A stretch of 64,000 bases of DNA from Flavobacterium sp. UBA7665 (GTDB taxonomy: Bacteria; Bacteroidota; Bacteroidia; Flavobacteriales; Flavobacteriaceae), in assembly GCA_002483285.1 (NCBI GenBank), contig DLHP01000019.1, forward strand, positions 62,001-126,000, given 5' to 3'. The position numbers and the translations under genes were made by a program. This document shows, piece by piece, positions 15,296 to 23,573 of the stretch (position 1 is the first letter of the stretch; every line of letters begins with the position of its first letter). The notes under the pieces are model-generated. The model ran no database searches. It saw only the letters and a list, made by a program, of their open reading frames with translations, and was not told the DNA's origin.

Positions 15296-16229
15296 CGTTT
15301 TAGAAATGCAGTCGTATTCGCGTTCGCTCAAACTCATGGGTAACAATTTTACCCTAACCGTCGTGGACGAAGACGAAGTAGTGGCCCAACAGCATATCGA
15401 TGCAGCGGTGGCCGAGATTTCACGCATCGAACAATTGCTCACCACCTTCAAGCCCGATAGCCAAACCAACCAGATCAACACCAACGCGGGTATTGCTCCG
15501 GTTGTTGTGGACCGCGAAGTCTTTGAGCTCATAGAACGCAGCATCGCGATTTCGGCCTTAACCCAAGGCGCATTCGACCTGACTTACGGCAGCATCGACA
15601 AGAGCCTTTGGAATTTCGACAAATCGATGACGGCATTGCCCTCGGCTGCGACCGCGCTTGAAATGGTACATCTAATCAACTATAAAAACATCCTACTTGA
15701 CAAAGCCAACAGCAGTGTTTTCCTAAAAGAAAAAGGCATGCGCATCGGTTTTGGCGGAATCGGGAAAGGATACGCTGCCGAAAGGGCCAGGAAAATCCTC
15801 ATCGACAGGAAAGTCTCCAGCGGTATCATCAATGCCAGCGGCGATTTGACCACGTGGGGAAACCAACCCAACGGCAAACCTTGGACCATCGGAATCGCCA
15901 ACCCCGACTATCCGCAGGCGGCATTTTCGTACATCGACATATCCAATAAAGCGGTGGCCACTTCGGGGAATTACGAGAAGTTCGTGATGATTGGTGGCAA
16001 AAAATATTCGCATACGATAGACCCAAAGACAGGTTTGCCCATCTCGGGTATCAAAAGCGTGACGGTCATCAGCAACAACGCCGAGTTTGCCGATGCGATG
16101 GCTACACCGATAGCGGTCATGGGCATACAAGCCGGTTTGTACCTGATCGACCAAATTCCCAACCTGTACTGCATTATTATAGACGACAACAATAAAATTT
16201 ACACCTCAAAAAATATCAACCTCAAATGA
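15282..16229 (+). CDS. apbE: FAD:protein FMN transferase (ApbE)
   Basis: The 315-residue ApbE-family enzyme covalently attaches FMN to Ser/Thr of extracytoplasmic proteins, using FAD. Typical segments are GFGGIGKGYAAERAR, SGIINASGDLTTWG and ATSGNYEKF followed by YSHTIDPKTGLPISG, which form the flavin- and Mg-binding core. A lipobox or clear signal peptide is absent at the start used; another ATG at 15306 is possible. The flavinylated partner is not obvious in the window: no FMN-binding-domain protein was seen next to it. Confidence 0.92.
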   Translation: MPESNVLEMQSYSRSLKLMGNNFTLTVVDEDEVVAQQHIDAAVAEISRIEQLLTTFKPDSQTNQINTNAGIAPVVVDREVFELIERSIAISALTQGAFDLTYGSIDKSLWNFDKSMTALPSAATALEMVHLINYKNILLDKANSSVFLKEKGMRIGFGGIGKGYAAERARKILIDRKVSSGIINASGDLTTWGNQPNGKPWTIGIANPDYPQAAFSYIDISNKAVATSGNYEKFVMIGGKKYSHTIDPKTGLPISGIKSVTVISNNAEFADAMATPIAVMGIQAGLYLIDQIPNLYCIIIDDNNKIYTSKNINLK

Positions 16230-16438
16230 AAAAGACCATCCCAATGCTGCTCGGCCTGTGTGCCCTGGTAGCGTCCTGTAGTCCGGTCAAGGAATACGAA
16301 AAAGGCAAGATCAACGATTCTGAAATGGTGCTTTCCAATCGCAAGATAGAAAAAACCGAAATGAGTTTCCAAACCTATCGCGAAGGCGCTTCGGGTGCCA
16401 ATGCCGGAAAAGTAGGCGGCGGCTGTGGCTGCAATTAA
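16226..16438 (+). CDS. DUF4266 small lipoprotein with Cys-rich end
   Basis: The 70-residue protein has a lipoprotein signal (MKKTIPMLLGLCALVASC, Cys at about 18), a central segment with the family motif (YEKGKINDSEMVLSNRKIEKTEMSFQTYREGASGANAGK) and the sharply conserved end GGGCGCN. DUF4266 and DUF3570 genes repeatedly occur together with apbE. Function is unknown; the terminal CGC could be a metal or redox site (inference). It overlaps apbE by 4 nt. Confidence 0.85.
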   Translation: MKKTIPMLLGLCALVASCSPVKEYEKGKINDSEMVLSNRKIEKTEMSFQTYREGASGANAGKVGGGCGCN

Positions 16439-16459
16439 CCCCAAAATCGAACCAGAAAA

Positions 16460-17641
16460 ATGAAAAGAATAATCATTACCGGATTGGCTTTGATGGCCTT
16501 ATTCAAAGGATATTCGCAAGAAACTCCTGCAGATTCGTCGGCTTATAAGAGCCGCAAGCTCAAGATAGACGAGATCAACCTCGTGTCGAGTTATTACAAA
16601 CAGGATGGGAACAATTCGGCTGTGACCGGCGGAATCGGCTCAGAAGAACTCACCGACATCTCCAACACGCTCGACGTGAAACTCATCAAATACAGCAAGG
16701 CCGGAAAAAAGCAGACCTTTGACATTGAAGTGGGCATCGACCATTATACGTCGGCATCTTCGGATAAGATTGACATGCAAGCCAATTCATCGGCTTCGTC
16801 CGCAGACAACCGTTTTTATCCATCGCTGAGTTATACCGTCGAGAATGAAGCCAAAGGCAACACTTTGGGCTTTGGGCTTTCTTCGTCTACCGAATTCGAT
16901 TACCAGTCGTTTGGCGCCAACATCAGTTATGCCAAAAAGACTAAGGATCGCAACGGTGAATTTTCGGCAAGGTTCCAAGCGTTCCTCGACCAGGTCAAGA
17001 TCATCAAACCATTAGAATTGCGTTTGCCCAACGAAGGTTACGGAACCGAAGGCCGCAACACCTTTGCCTTGTCGCTAAGCTACTCGCAGATCGTCAACCA
17101 GAATTTCCAACTGATGTTCCTCGCTGATGTGATTACACAGCAAGGTTATTTGAGTTTGCCGTTCCACCGCGTGTATTTCAACGACGGATCGGTACACCAG
17201 GAAGCGCTGCCCGACACACGCCTCAAGATTCCGTTGGCAGTACGAGCGAGTTACTTCTTGGGAGACAACATCATCATCAGGGGTTACTACCGCTATTATA
17301 CCGACGACTGGAAACTCACGGCGCATACGCTTAATTTAGAAATCCCTGTAAAATTGTCGCCTGCGTTTTCTGTGAGTCCGTTTTACCGTTATTACACGCA
17401 AACCGAGACCAAATATTTCAAAGGTTATGGGTTGCATTCGGCGGCCGACCAATACCACACGAGCAATTTTGACTTGTCTGGATTTGACAGCAATTTCCTT
17501 GGAGCAGGATTCAAGCTTACGCCAATCAAGGGTGTTTTCGGGATCAAGAGCTTCCATACGGTAGAAATGCGCTACGGCCATTACACCAAGACCACGCAGA
17601 TGGTTTCGGATATTTTCTCGCTCAACCTCAAGTTCAAATAA
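16460..17641 (+). CDS. DUF3570 outer-membrane beta-barrel-like protein
   Basis: The 393-residue protein has a signal peptide (IIITGLALMALFKGYSQ) and long alternating amphipathic strands ending in Phe (DIFSLNLKFK), the signature of an outer-membrane barrel. The segments SSYYKQDGNNSAVTGG and DVKLIKYSKAGKKQTFDIEVGIDHYTSASSDKI match DUF3570. With DUF4266 and ApbE it is proposed to form an extracytoplasmic redox module of unknown substrate. It is the last gene of the operon and is followed by a strong hairpin terminator. Confidence 0.87.
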   Translation: MKRIIITGLALMALFKGYSQETPADSSAYKSRKLKIDEINLVSSYYKQDGNNSAVTGGIGSEELTDISNTLDVKLIKYSKAGKKQTFDIEVGIDHYTSASSDKIDMQANSSASSADNRFYPSLSYTVENEAKGNTLGFGLSSSTEFDYQSFGANISYAKKTKDRNGEFSARFQAFLDQVKIIKPLELRLPNEGYGTEGRNTFALSLSYSQIVNQNFQLMFLADVITQQGYLSLPFHRVYFNDGSVHQEALPDTRLKIPLAVRASYFLGDNIIIRGYYRYYTDDWKLTAHTLNLEIPVKLSPAFSVSPFYRYYTQTETKYFKGYGLHSAADQYHTSNFDLSGFDSNFLGAGFKLTPIKGVFGIKSFHTVEMRYGHYTKTTQMVSDIFSLNLKFK

Positions 17642-17645
17642 TAAG

Positions 17646-17673
17646 AAAAGCCACTGCAGAGTGGCTTTTTTTT
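17646..17673. terminator. Bidirectional terminator between DUF3570 and hemN
   Basis: AAAAGCCACT (17646-17655) pairs with AGTGGCTTTT (17660-17669) around the loop GCAG, with A and T tracts on both sides. It can stop transcription of the plus-strand DUF3570 operon and of the convergent hemN gene. Confidence 0.85.
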
Positions 17674-17702
17674 ATTGCGATTTTTACGGCGAACCTACTA
17701 CA

Positions 17703-19058
17703 TTAAACGGTCATAGAAAACAGTTGGGTTTCTGGTATATTGCGTTTCATGCGCAAATCGAACGCCATGCAAATGTTGCGTACAAAAGCCTTTCCGGCAG
17801 ACGTGACGGTGAGGCGGTCGTTGCCGATGGTGAGCAACCCGTCGTATTTCATTTCGTTCAATTGATAGAGTACTTCGCCGATTTCGGGAAAATAAAGCCC
17901 GTCTTTCCAAGACGTTTCAAAACGACACATGAGGTTTTGGATGTGCTCGCGGATAATCAAATCTTCGGCGGTCAGGATGTGTCCCTTCACGAGCGGCAGT
18001 TTGTCCCACTCCAGTAATTGGTAATAGTCTTCGAGGTTTTTGACGTTCTGGGCAAAGGCGGTCCAGCTGTCGCCGATAGACGAAACGCCAAGACCCACCA
18101 TAATTTTTGAGGCCGAGGTGGTGTAGCCCATAAAGTTGCGGTGGAGTTTTCCCGCTTCCGAAGCTTTGTAAAGCGAATCGGTGGGCAACGCGAAATGGTC
18201 CATGCCGATTTCCTCATAACCGTAAAGTTGCAGCAGTTTTTTCCCGATTTCGTAAAGTATGCGTTTCTCGTCATCTTTTGGGATGTCTTCGTCCTTGAAT
18301 CCGCGTTGGCCATTGCCTTTGATCCACGGCACGTGCGCATAACTGTAAAATGCAATGCGGTCGGGGAGCAGGGTTTTTGTTTTTTCGATCGTGTCTACCA
18401 CATCTTCAACGGTCTGGAAAGGCAGCCCAAAAATCAGGTCATGACCTACAGAAGTGTAACCGATTTCCTTGGCGCACATCGTGACGCGCGCCACATTGTT
18501 ATAGGGTTGGATGCGGTTGATGGCCGTCTGTACTTTTTCTGAATAATCCTGTACGCCAAAACTCACGCGTCGGAAACCCAAGTCGTATAGCTTTTGTAGG
18601 TGCTCGCGCGTGGTATTGTTGGGGTGGCCTTCAAAACTCATCTCGCAATCGTCTGATTTGCGCGAATAGGAGAGGATGCCGTTAATGAGGTCCTCAAGGT
18701 TTTTGGGTGAGAAAAAAGTCGGCGTACCGCCACCTAAATGGATTTCGCGGATGAGCGGCTTCTCATCGAACAAGCGGCAATACAGCAACCATTCCTTAAG
18801 CAACGCCTGGATGTACGGGTGCTCTACCTGGTGATTTTTGGTGATGCGTTTGTGACAGCCGCAAAACGTACACATACTTTCGCAAAAGGGCAAGTGGATG
18901 TAGAGGCTGAGTCCATCCTCCTTATGCGCAGTATATGCGGTGGTGAAAGTATGCTCCCAAACAGACTGGTCAAAGTCGCTGTTCCAGTAAGGAACCGTTG
19001 GGTAACTGGTGTAGCGCGGGCCGGGCACATTGTATTTTTGGATCAGGTTGGTTTCCAT
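17703..19058 (-). CDS. hemN: Oxygen-independent coproporphyrinogen III dehydrogenase
   Basis: This 451-residue radical-SAM enzyme decarboxylates coproporphyrinogen III to protoporphyrinogen IX without oxygen. The [4Fe-4S] motif is C59-x3-C63-x2-C66 (PFCESMCTFCGCHK), followed by the SAM-binding GGGTPTFF and the HemN-specific segments GVQDYSEKVQ and FYSYAHVPW. Length and C-terminal domain are normal for HemN, as opposed to the shorter HemW. It is a classic FNR target, and here it has a TGA-N6-TCA box with a perfect -7 element upstream. Confidence 0.95.
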   Translation of the reverse strand: METNLIQKYNVPGPRYTSYPTVPYWNSDFDQSVWEHTFTTAYTAHKEDGLSLYIHLPFCESMCTFCGCHKRITKNHQVEHPYIQALLKEWLLYCRLFDEKPLIREIHLGGGTPTFFSPKNLEDLINGILSYSRKSDDCEMSFEGHPNNTTREHLQKLYDLGFRRVSFGVQDYSEKVQTAINRIQPYNNVARVTMCAKEIGYTSVGHDLIFGLPFQTVEDVVDTIEKTKTLLPDRIAFYSYAHVPWIKGNGQRGFKDEDIPKDDEKRILYEIGKKLLQLYGYEEIGMDHFALPTDSLYKASEAGKLHRNFMGYTTSASKIMVGLGVSSIGDSWTAFAQNVKNLEDYYQLLEWDKLPLVKGHILTAEDLIIREHIQNLMCRFETSWKDGLYFPEIGEVLYQLNEMKYDGLLTIGNDRLTVTSAGKAFVRNICMAFDLRMKRNIPETQLFSMTV

Positions 19059-19075
19059 AAGATCAATATTTGGGT

Positions 19076-19118
19076 CAAAATTAGCAACGGCGCAATTGAA
19101 TTACCATGACAATTATCA
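19076..19118 (-). promoter_or_regulatory. FNR/CRP-type promoter of hemN
   Basis: TGACAATTATCA (19107-19118; TGATAATTGTCA on the coding strand) is followed on the minus strand after 23 bp by TAATTTTG (19076-19083), a perfect TAnnTTTG. The hemN ATG is 18 nt further on. The coding-strand box is identical to the one in front of the stress operon at 24847. Confidence 0.82.
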
Positions 19119-19147
19119 GGTTCGCGATGTTTCTGCAGGTTTTGTCC

Positions 19148-19243
19148 TTACGATTTTTCGCGGTGCAGGAAAATTCGGGTCAAAAACAGGATGATACCAA
19201 TCATAAACAAAATGAAGGGCAATCCATCTGGACGTGCGGTCAT
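19148..19243 (-). CDS. Candidate 31-residue membrane protein at the end of the stress operon
   Basis: The short frame MTARPDGLPFILFMIGIILF continues LTRIFLHREKS: one strongly hydrophobic helix with a basic C-terminal tail. It begins 15 nt after the stop of the preceding operon gene on the same strand and ends before the hemN promoter. No family is recognised. Hydrophobicity and position favour a real small membrane protein, but it could be chance. Confidence 0.4.
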   Translation of the reverse strand: MTARPDGLPFILFMIGIILFLTRIFLHREKS

Positions 19244-19258
19244 TTTTGATGCGCTATT

Positions 19259-20086
19259 TTAATAAGGCTTCCGTTTCCCATAGTCAATATGGGTCAGCTT
19301 AAAGCGCGCGTATGGGTAATCCGATCCGTCCAAACGCCAAATGGCTTCAATAACTGTAGGGATAAGCATGTTGTGGTGTCGTTTGTAGTGCGACAATTTC
19401 CCTATCCAGGTATCCAGGTTTTTTGCATCGCGGTACCTTTGGGTTTCAAGCTGCGTGATTTCGCCGTTTTTGTCGAATCCTACAGTGTACCAGATGTGGC
19501 AGTCGCCAAAATTAAAGTCCAATCGGGCGGTGAAATAGTCGATGGACGTCCATTGCAAATACTCGTTCGGCAGCAAATTCGTAGGAAACCAGACGCTTTC
19601 TCCGAGCCATCGCAGCAGTTCGGCCTGCGCAAATGTCTCGCCCTTCGCGTTGACTACCTTAACAATCCCAAGCAATTTTACGAGCAGGTTTCCGTTTCCT
19701 TCCACAAAGCGATCGATTGCGGTAAACCAAGTGGTGTGTCCAATCCAGATCATGCCTGGGTTGGCCGTAGTAAAATATTCCTCACCGGTGATTTTGGTCC
19801 ATTTTTTAGCGAGGCCGGTTTTCATTGTCCCATTGTGTTTGAGGCGTACGCGGTTGATGTACAACTGCCCATCCTTCAAAACGTGGTTGAAATAGCGCTG
19901 AACCGGTTCGGGCAAGTCGGCCAAATCCTCAAGGTGAAACGCTTGTCCATTATGGTGTCCCGATTGACGTAGCATTTCCTTAACCGACTGTTTGAAATCC
20001 CAAGCCATTTGGATGCGCAACAAAGCAAAAACCAAGACGGCTGCAAAAAATACCAACGTGGGCCACAATAGCAACGAAGCCTCCAT
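19259..20086 (-). CDS. DUF6544/DUF6920-like membrane-anchored protein
   Basis: The 275-residue protein has one N-terminal membrane helix (LLLWPTLVFFAAVLVFALL) followed by a soluble domain with the family-like opening LADLPEPVQRYFNHVLKDGQ and segments GMIWIGHTTWF and AELLRWLGESVWFPTNLLP. This resembles a Bacteroidota family of unknown function (DUF6544, later DUF6920). ATG at 20086 is chosen because it lies 1 nt after the upstream stop; a TTG 15 nt earlier is less likely. It belongs to the eight-gene stress operon. Confidence 0.75.
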   Translation of the reverse strand: MEASLLLWPTLVFFAAVLVFALLRIQMAWDFKQSVKEMLRQSGHHNGQAFHLEDLADLPEPVQRYFNHVLKDGQLYINRVRLKHNGTMKTGLAKKWTKITGEEYFTTANPGMIWIGHTTWFTAIDRFVEGNGNLLVKLLGIVKVVNAKGETFAQAELLRWLGESVWFPTNLLPNEYLQWTSIDYFTARLDFNFGDCHIWYTVGFDKNGEITQLETQRYRDAKNLDTWIGKLSHYKRHHNMLIPTVIEAIWRLDGSDYPYARFKLTHIDYGKRKPY

Positions 20087-20087
20087 T

Positions 20088-21446
20088 TTAACCCAATTCA
20101 ATTTGCTGGTTCAGTAGCGCGACGGTACATGCAAAACCATATTTTTCATTGATTTTAATCCGAAGTTCATCGGCGGGTTGGTTCTCGCCATGCACCAGGA
20201 ATATCCTTTCGGGTTTGTTTTCGAGTTCAGACAGCCAGTCGAGTAAGCCTTTCTGGTCGGCGTGTGCAGACATGCCCTTGATTTCAAGGATCTTTGCATT
20301 GACCCTAAAGTAGCGGCCGTGGATTTTGATTTCCTGGGCACCTTCGAGCAATTTCCTGCCGCGTGTCCCCTCGGCTTGGTAACCTACGATAATGACGGTG
20401 GTTTCGGGTTTGGTGATGTATTGCTCAAGATAGCTCAAGACCCGTCCGCCGGTAACCATTCCGCTCGCGGCAATCACCACTTTGGGTTGCGGGTCGGCGA
20501 TGGCTTCGAGGGTGTCTTGATAGTCTGAGACCAACCGAAACATGGCGCACATCTCGGCGCAGTCTTCGGCCGATAGCTTGTGCCATTTGGGATTGTTGCG
20601 AAAGATAGATAGCACACTTATGCCCATCGGGGTATCGAGAATATACGGCACATCAGGAATCCGGTCTTCTTTTCGCAATTGCCAAATCAGGTACATGATC
20701 GATTGTGCGCGCTCTACCGCAAAACCGGGAATGATGACCGTACCGTGGTTGCGCAACGTATTGTTGATGTAGGTTTCGAGTTCGAGTTTGGCATCGGTAT
20801 CGGGATGCAGGCGGTTGCCGTAAGTGCTTTCCAGGAAAATGTAATCGGCGCGTTTGGGTTTGGTAGGCCGGTACATGAGCACGTCGTTGTCACGCCCAAT
20901 ATCGCCCGAGAAAAATAAGACTTTGTTTTCTAAGTGTAACTCGATACTGCAAGCCCCGATGATGTGTCCCGCAGTTTTAAAAACCATGCTTACTTCGGCA
21001 TCGATATCAATGGTTTGGTTGGCTTGGATGACACGGAACAACGGTAGTACTTTTTCGGCCTGCGCTACGGTATATAGTGGCTCGGCCTTTTCGTGTTTGG
21101 AATAATTCTCGCGGTTGGCTTTTGCCGCTTCTTCCTCCTGGATTTTGGCGCTGTCGAGTAAAATCAGCTTGGCTATTTCACGCGTGGGTGCGGTGCAGTA
21201 TATTTTTCCGCCGAAACCTTCGGCTACCAATCGCGGGAGCCAGCCGCAATGGTCGAGATGCCCGTGCGTGAGCAGTACCAAATCAATGGTTTTGGGATCT
21301 ATAGGAAAAGGCTGCCAGTTGAGCTCGCGTAAGGGCTTGATGCCCTGGAACAGCCCACAGTCTACGAGCAGCCGTAGGCCATTGCTTTCTATAAGTGTCT
21401 TTGAACCCGTTACGGTTTGGGCACCGCCTAAAAATTGTATTTTCAT
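20088..21446 (-). CDS. Beta-CASP metallo-beta-lactamase-fold RNase/hydrolase
   Basis: The 452-residue protein starts MKIQFLGGAQTVTGSKTLIE and has the zinc motif H61-x-H63-x-D65-H66 (LLTHGHLDHCGW), a beta-CASP insert (GFAVERAQSIMYLIWQL, IAASGMVTGGRVLSYL) and the C-terminal motif GMSAHADQKGLLDWL. This is the architecture of CPSF/Ysh1-like ribonucleases found in bacteria. The likely role is RNA processing or decay under stress; the target is unknown. It has 1-nt spacing to the genes on both sides, so it is tightly coupled in the operon. The ATG at 21446 matches the family N-terminus. Confidence 0.9.
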   Translation of the reverse strand: MKIQFLGGAQTVTGSKTLIESNGLRLLVDCGLFQGIKPLRELNWQPFPIDPKTIDLVLLTHGHLDHCGWLPRLVAEGFGGKIYCTAPTREIAKLILLDSAKIQEEEAAKANRENYSKHEKAEPLYTVAQAEKVLPLFRVIQANQTIDIDAEVSMVFKTAGHIIGACSIELHLENKVLFFSGDIGRDNDVLMYRPTKPKRADYIFLESTYGNRLHPDTDAKLELETYINNTLRNHGTVIIPGFAVERAQSIMYLIWQLRKEDRIPDVPYILDTPMGISVLSIFRNNPKWHKLSAEDCAEMCAMFRLVSDYQDTLEAIADPQPKVVIAASGMVTGGRVLSYLEQYITKPETTVIIVGYQAEGTRGRKLLEGAQEIKIHGRYFRVNAKILEIKGMSAHADQKGLLDWLSELENKPERIFLVHGENQPADELRIKINEKYGFACTVALLNQQIELG

Positions 21447-21447
21447 A

Positions 21448-22290
21448 TTAGTGGTAATGGCAAAGCGCAGCGGCTTCTTTGATGATGTTCTTTTCCCTAT
21501 TGGGGCTAATGCCGATTTTTTGGAGTTTCGACGGATTGTCAAGTAATTCCTTGACCAGTAACAAATCTAGGATTAACAGTTTTTCCTTTTCGATAGCCGA
21601 CAGCGTAGTGAGGCAGGTGATGGGGTAAAGCGAACTGTGGTCGATTTTGGTTTTGAGGCCCGCGTTAACGGGGTAATCCCACGCGAGCAATTCCAAACCC
21701 GAGCAATTCGCAAACGCAATCGCATCTGCCGTAAACCGGTTGTTGGTCGCAATCAGGCAGTGGTCAATTTTCTGGTGTTTGGCAAAAAGCGAATGGGTAT
21801 TGCCCTTAAGGTCGTTGAAGCGCGACAAGATGTACATGGGTACTTTCACGTCGGAGTTGTTGGCGTTGCTGTTGTGGAATTTGCATTCTACCATCGTCGT
21901 GCGTAGCGTATTTTTAATCACCACATCAATTTCGTGGCTTACGCAACGGCCTTGGAGGTTGAGGTTGATCAAGGTTTTGTAACCCTCATGTGCATAGACG
22001 CGCGCAATGAATTTTTCAAAGAAAAAACCTGCCGGTCCCAAGAGTTGCAAGGCACTGCGCAGGTTGTAACGCGCCGCATGTGAAGCCGATACTTTTTTGA
22101 GCAAATTACCTGCGAGCTGGTAGATTTTTTTGGTCGAAATGCCGTCGTAGAGTTGTTGCTGTATGGTTTGCAATACGTTTGCTACAGCCACTTCATCGGC
22201 GCCAGACCGCAGTAGCGATTGTCGCAGTTTCTGCGGATCAAAATCGGCGGCAATCCCCGAATGCTTGATGACTTTTAGTTGCCTTGCCAT
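21448..22290 (-). CDS. ATP-cone plus PD-(D/E)xK nuclease fusion
   Basis: Residues 1-90 of this 280-residue protein look like an ATP-cone, the nucleotide-sensing domain of ribonucleotide reductases (KVIKHSGIAADFDPQKLRQSLLRSGA, GISTKKIYQLAGNLLKK). Residues 95-220 form an Mrr-like restriction-endonuclease fold with D122 and E135-x-K137 (EIDVVIKNT, MVECKFHN) as the likely catalytic set. The combination suggests a DNA or RNA nuclease controlled by ATP/dATP level (inference). It overlaps the upstream gene by 16 nt and lies 1 nt from the beta-CASP gene. Confidence 0.82.
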   Translation of the reverse strand: MARQLKVIKHSGIAADFDPQKLRQSLLRSGADEVAVANVLQTIQQQLYDGISTKKIYQLAGNLLKKVSASHAARYNLRSALQLLGPAGFFFEKFIARVYAHEGYKTLINLNLQGRCVSHEIDVVIKNTLRTTMVECKFHNSNANNSDVKVPMYILSRFNDLKGNTHSLFAKHQKIDHCLIATNNRFTADAIAFANCSGLELLAWDYPVNAGLKTKIDHSSLYPITCLTTLSAIEKEKLLILDLLLVKELLDNPSKLQKIGISPNREKNIIKEAAALCHYH

Positions 22291-22838
22291 TGGGCCTCGT
22301 TCATTTTGCGCCAGTCGGTGGCATTGTGTTTTTCTTTGGGCAGGTGCAACTGGAGGATCTCCACAGCCCGTTCTAATTCTTTGGGATCGGCTTGTGCCAG
22401 CAGCAGGTATTTGCCGGCTTTTACTGCGGTTTTGTATTTTATTTTTTTGTGATGGGGCGCCACCAGGTCATATCCTAAGGCTGCCAACGAACCTACAGCT
22501 GCACCAACCGCCGCCATGACAACGGCTGCGATGAGCGCACCAATCCAACCCTGTATGAGTACCGGCCCGATGAGCGGGATCGAATAAGTAGAGAATCCAA
22601 ACAACAATCCCCAAAAGCCTGCCCAAAACCCACCCGAGATTGCCCATTTTTTCATACGGTCGGAAGCACGGTAAAAGCCAAGCGCTTTTTCTGACAAGTA
22701 CAAGTCTACCGCAACAATTGAAAAGCGCGTCATATCAAAGCCACTCTCCTGCAAACGGATGATGGCATTTTCGGCCTTTTCGTGCGCATCATAACTGGCC
22801 ACGACTGATTTTACGGGTTGGGTTAAGGAAGTATCCAT
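22275..22838 (-). CDS. General-stress-type membrane protein with glycine-zipper region
   Basis: The 187-residue protein begins with a YflT/general stress protein 17M-like soluble part (VVASYDAHEKAENAIIRLQESGFDM). Then come two hydrophobic, Gly/Ala-rich segments (GGFWAGFWGLLFGFSTYSI and GWIGALIAAVVMAAVGAAVG) and a C-terminal cytoplasmic domain. It resembles DUF1269-type stress membrane proteins; function is unknown. It is fifth in the operon that starts at 24781, and it overlaps the nuclease gene. Confidence 0.75.
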   Translation of the reverse strand: MDTSLTQPVKSVVASYDAHEKAENAIIRLQESGFDMTRFSIVAVDLYLSEKALGFYRASDRMKKWAISGGFWAGFWGLLFGFSTYSIPLIGPVLIQGWIGALIAAVVMAAVGAAVGSLAALGYDLVAPHHKKIKYKTAVKAGKYLLLAQADPKELERAVEILQLHLPKEKHNATDWRKMNEAQWQGN

Positions 22839-22865
22839 GACACTTTATTTTTTTAGGAATTAAAA

Positions 22866-23063
22866 CTAACTTTTATCTTTTTTGGTACTGAGTTTAAGCA
22901 ACCCGTAAATGGGGCAAAAATTCACCAGCGTCGTTAGCGCCAGCAACACGAACAGCGATACGGCCAACAATCCGCTGATGCAATCGGCAAAGTAGAGTAG
23001 GACGGCTGTGAACGCAGTCAGGAACCGGATGGTCTGGTCTATTATTCCAACATTTTTTTTCAT
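22866..23063 (-). CDS. DUF2892 (YgaP-type) membrane protein
   Basis: The 65-residue protein starts MKKNVGIIDQTIRFLTAF. Two hydrophobic helices and the motif FCPIYGLLKL identify the inner-membrane domain family DUF2892, which in other proteins is attached to rhodanese. Function is unknown; a link to sulfur or redox stress is suggested by recurring context. Two more members occur in this window, at 54484-54669 and 63309-63515. Confidence 0.85.
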   Translation of the reverse strand: MKKNVGIIDQTIRFLTAFTAVLLYFADCISGLLAVSLFVLLALTTLVNFCPIYGLLKLSTKKDKS

Positions 23064-23074
23064 GGCAGGTAGTT

Positions 23075-23563
23075 TTATTTGTAGTAGCCCGACCGCATCT
23101 TCTCAAACAGGCCTGTAAGACGGGAATTGATCGCCGCCATTTCTGTATTGAACTCGGCCTCAAAGGCAGCATTCCTTTCGTAAACGGCGCGGTCGTAGTT
23201 TTTGATTTCATTTTCAAACGCCGTATTGCGCCTCGATCTTTTCGCTTTAAGCTTGAGGAGCGAACTGTTGGCAAAATCGCAAACCTCCTGCCACTGGATT
23301 TTCTGGTAGTCATCGGCTTCATCGATTTTGGTTTCGAGGTTGCCAATGTTGACTTCGGCATTCCCTATGCTTTCCTGAGACCGTTTGAGGAAAGTTTCCC
23401 AATCTTCAACAGCCATTTCTTTGGTTACTGTTTCGTCGTCGGCATAGCGCACTGTGGCGAATTCGGTATCGGCATCGTTGTTTTCCTCCGAATCCTTAGC
23501 ACAGGTTTGCAGCAGTAGGAGCGGGAACACAGCAACAGACAGTAAATATTTTGTAAGTTTCAT
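23075..23563 (-). CDS. Lipoprotein with long coiled coil
   Basis: The 162-residue protein has a lipoprotein signal (MKLTKYLLSVAVFPLLLLQTC, Cys at about 21). The rest is highly charged and helical with heptad-like spacing (WETFLKRSQESIGNAEVNIG, NLETKIDEADDYQKI, SLLKLKAKRSRRNTAFENEI). It resembles periplasmic stress proteins of unknown family. ATG 23563 is chosen because it gives a clean signal peptide. The gene is 10 nt downstream of the BON gene. Confidence 0.7.
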   Translation of the reverse strand: MKLTKYLLSVAVFPLLLLQTCAKDSEENNDADTEFATVRYADDETVTKEMAVEDWETFLKRSQESIGNAEVNIGNLETKIDEADDYQKIQWQEVCDFANSSLLKLKAKRSRRNTAFENEIKNYDRAVYERNAAFEAEFNTEMAAINSRLTGLFEKMRSGYYK

Positions 23564-23573
23564 ATGGGTTGGT

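Noticed and set aside
21448..22290. Classical restriction-modification system
   Set aside because: No methyltransferase or specificity subunit is adjacent; the ATP-cone and stress-operon setting point elsewhere, so no restriction role is claimed.
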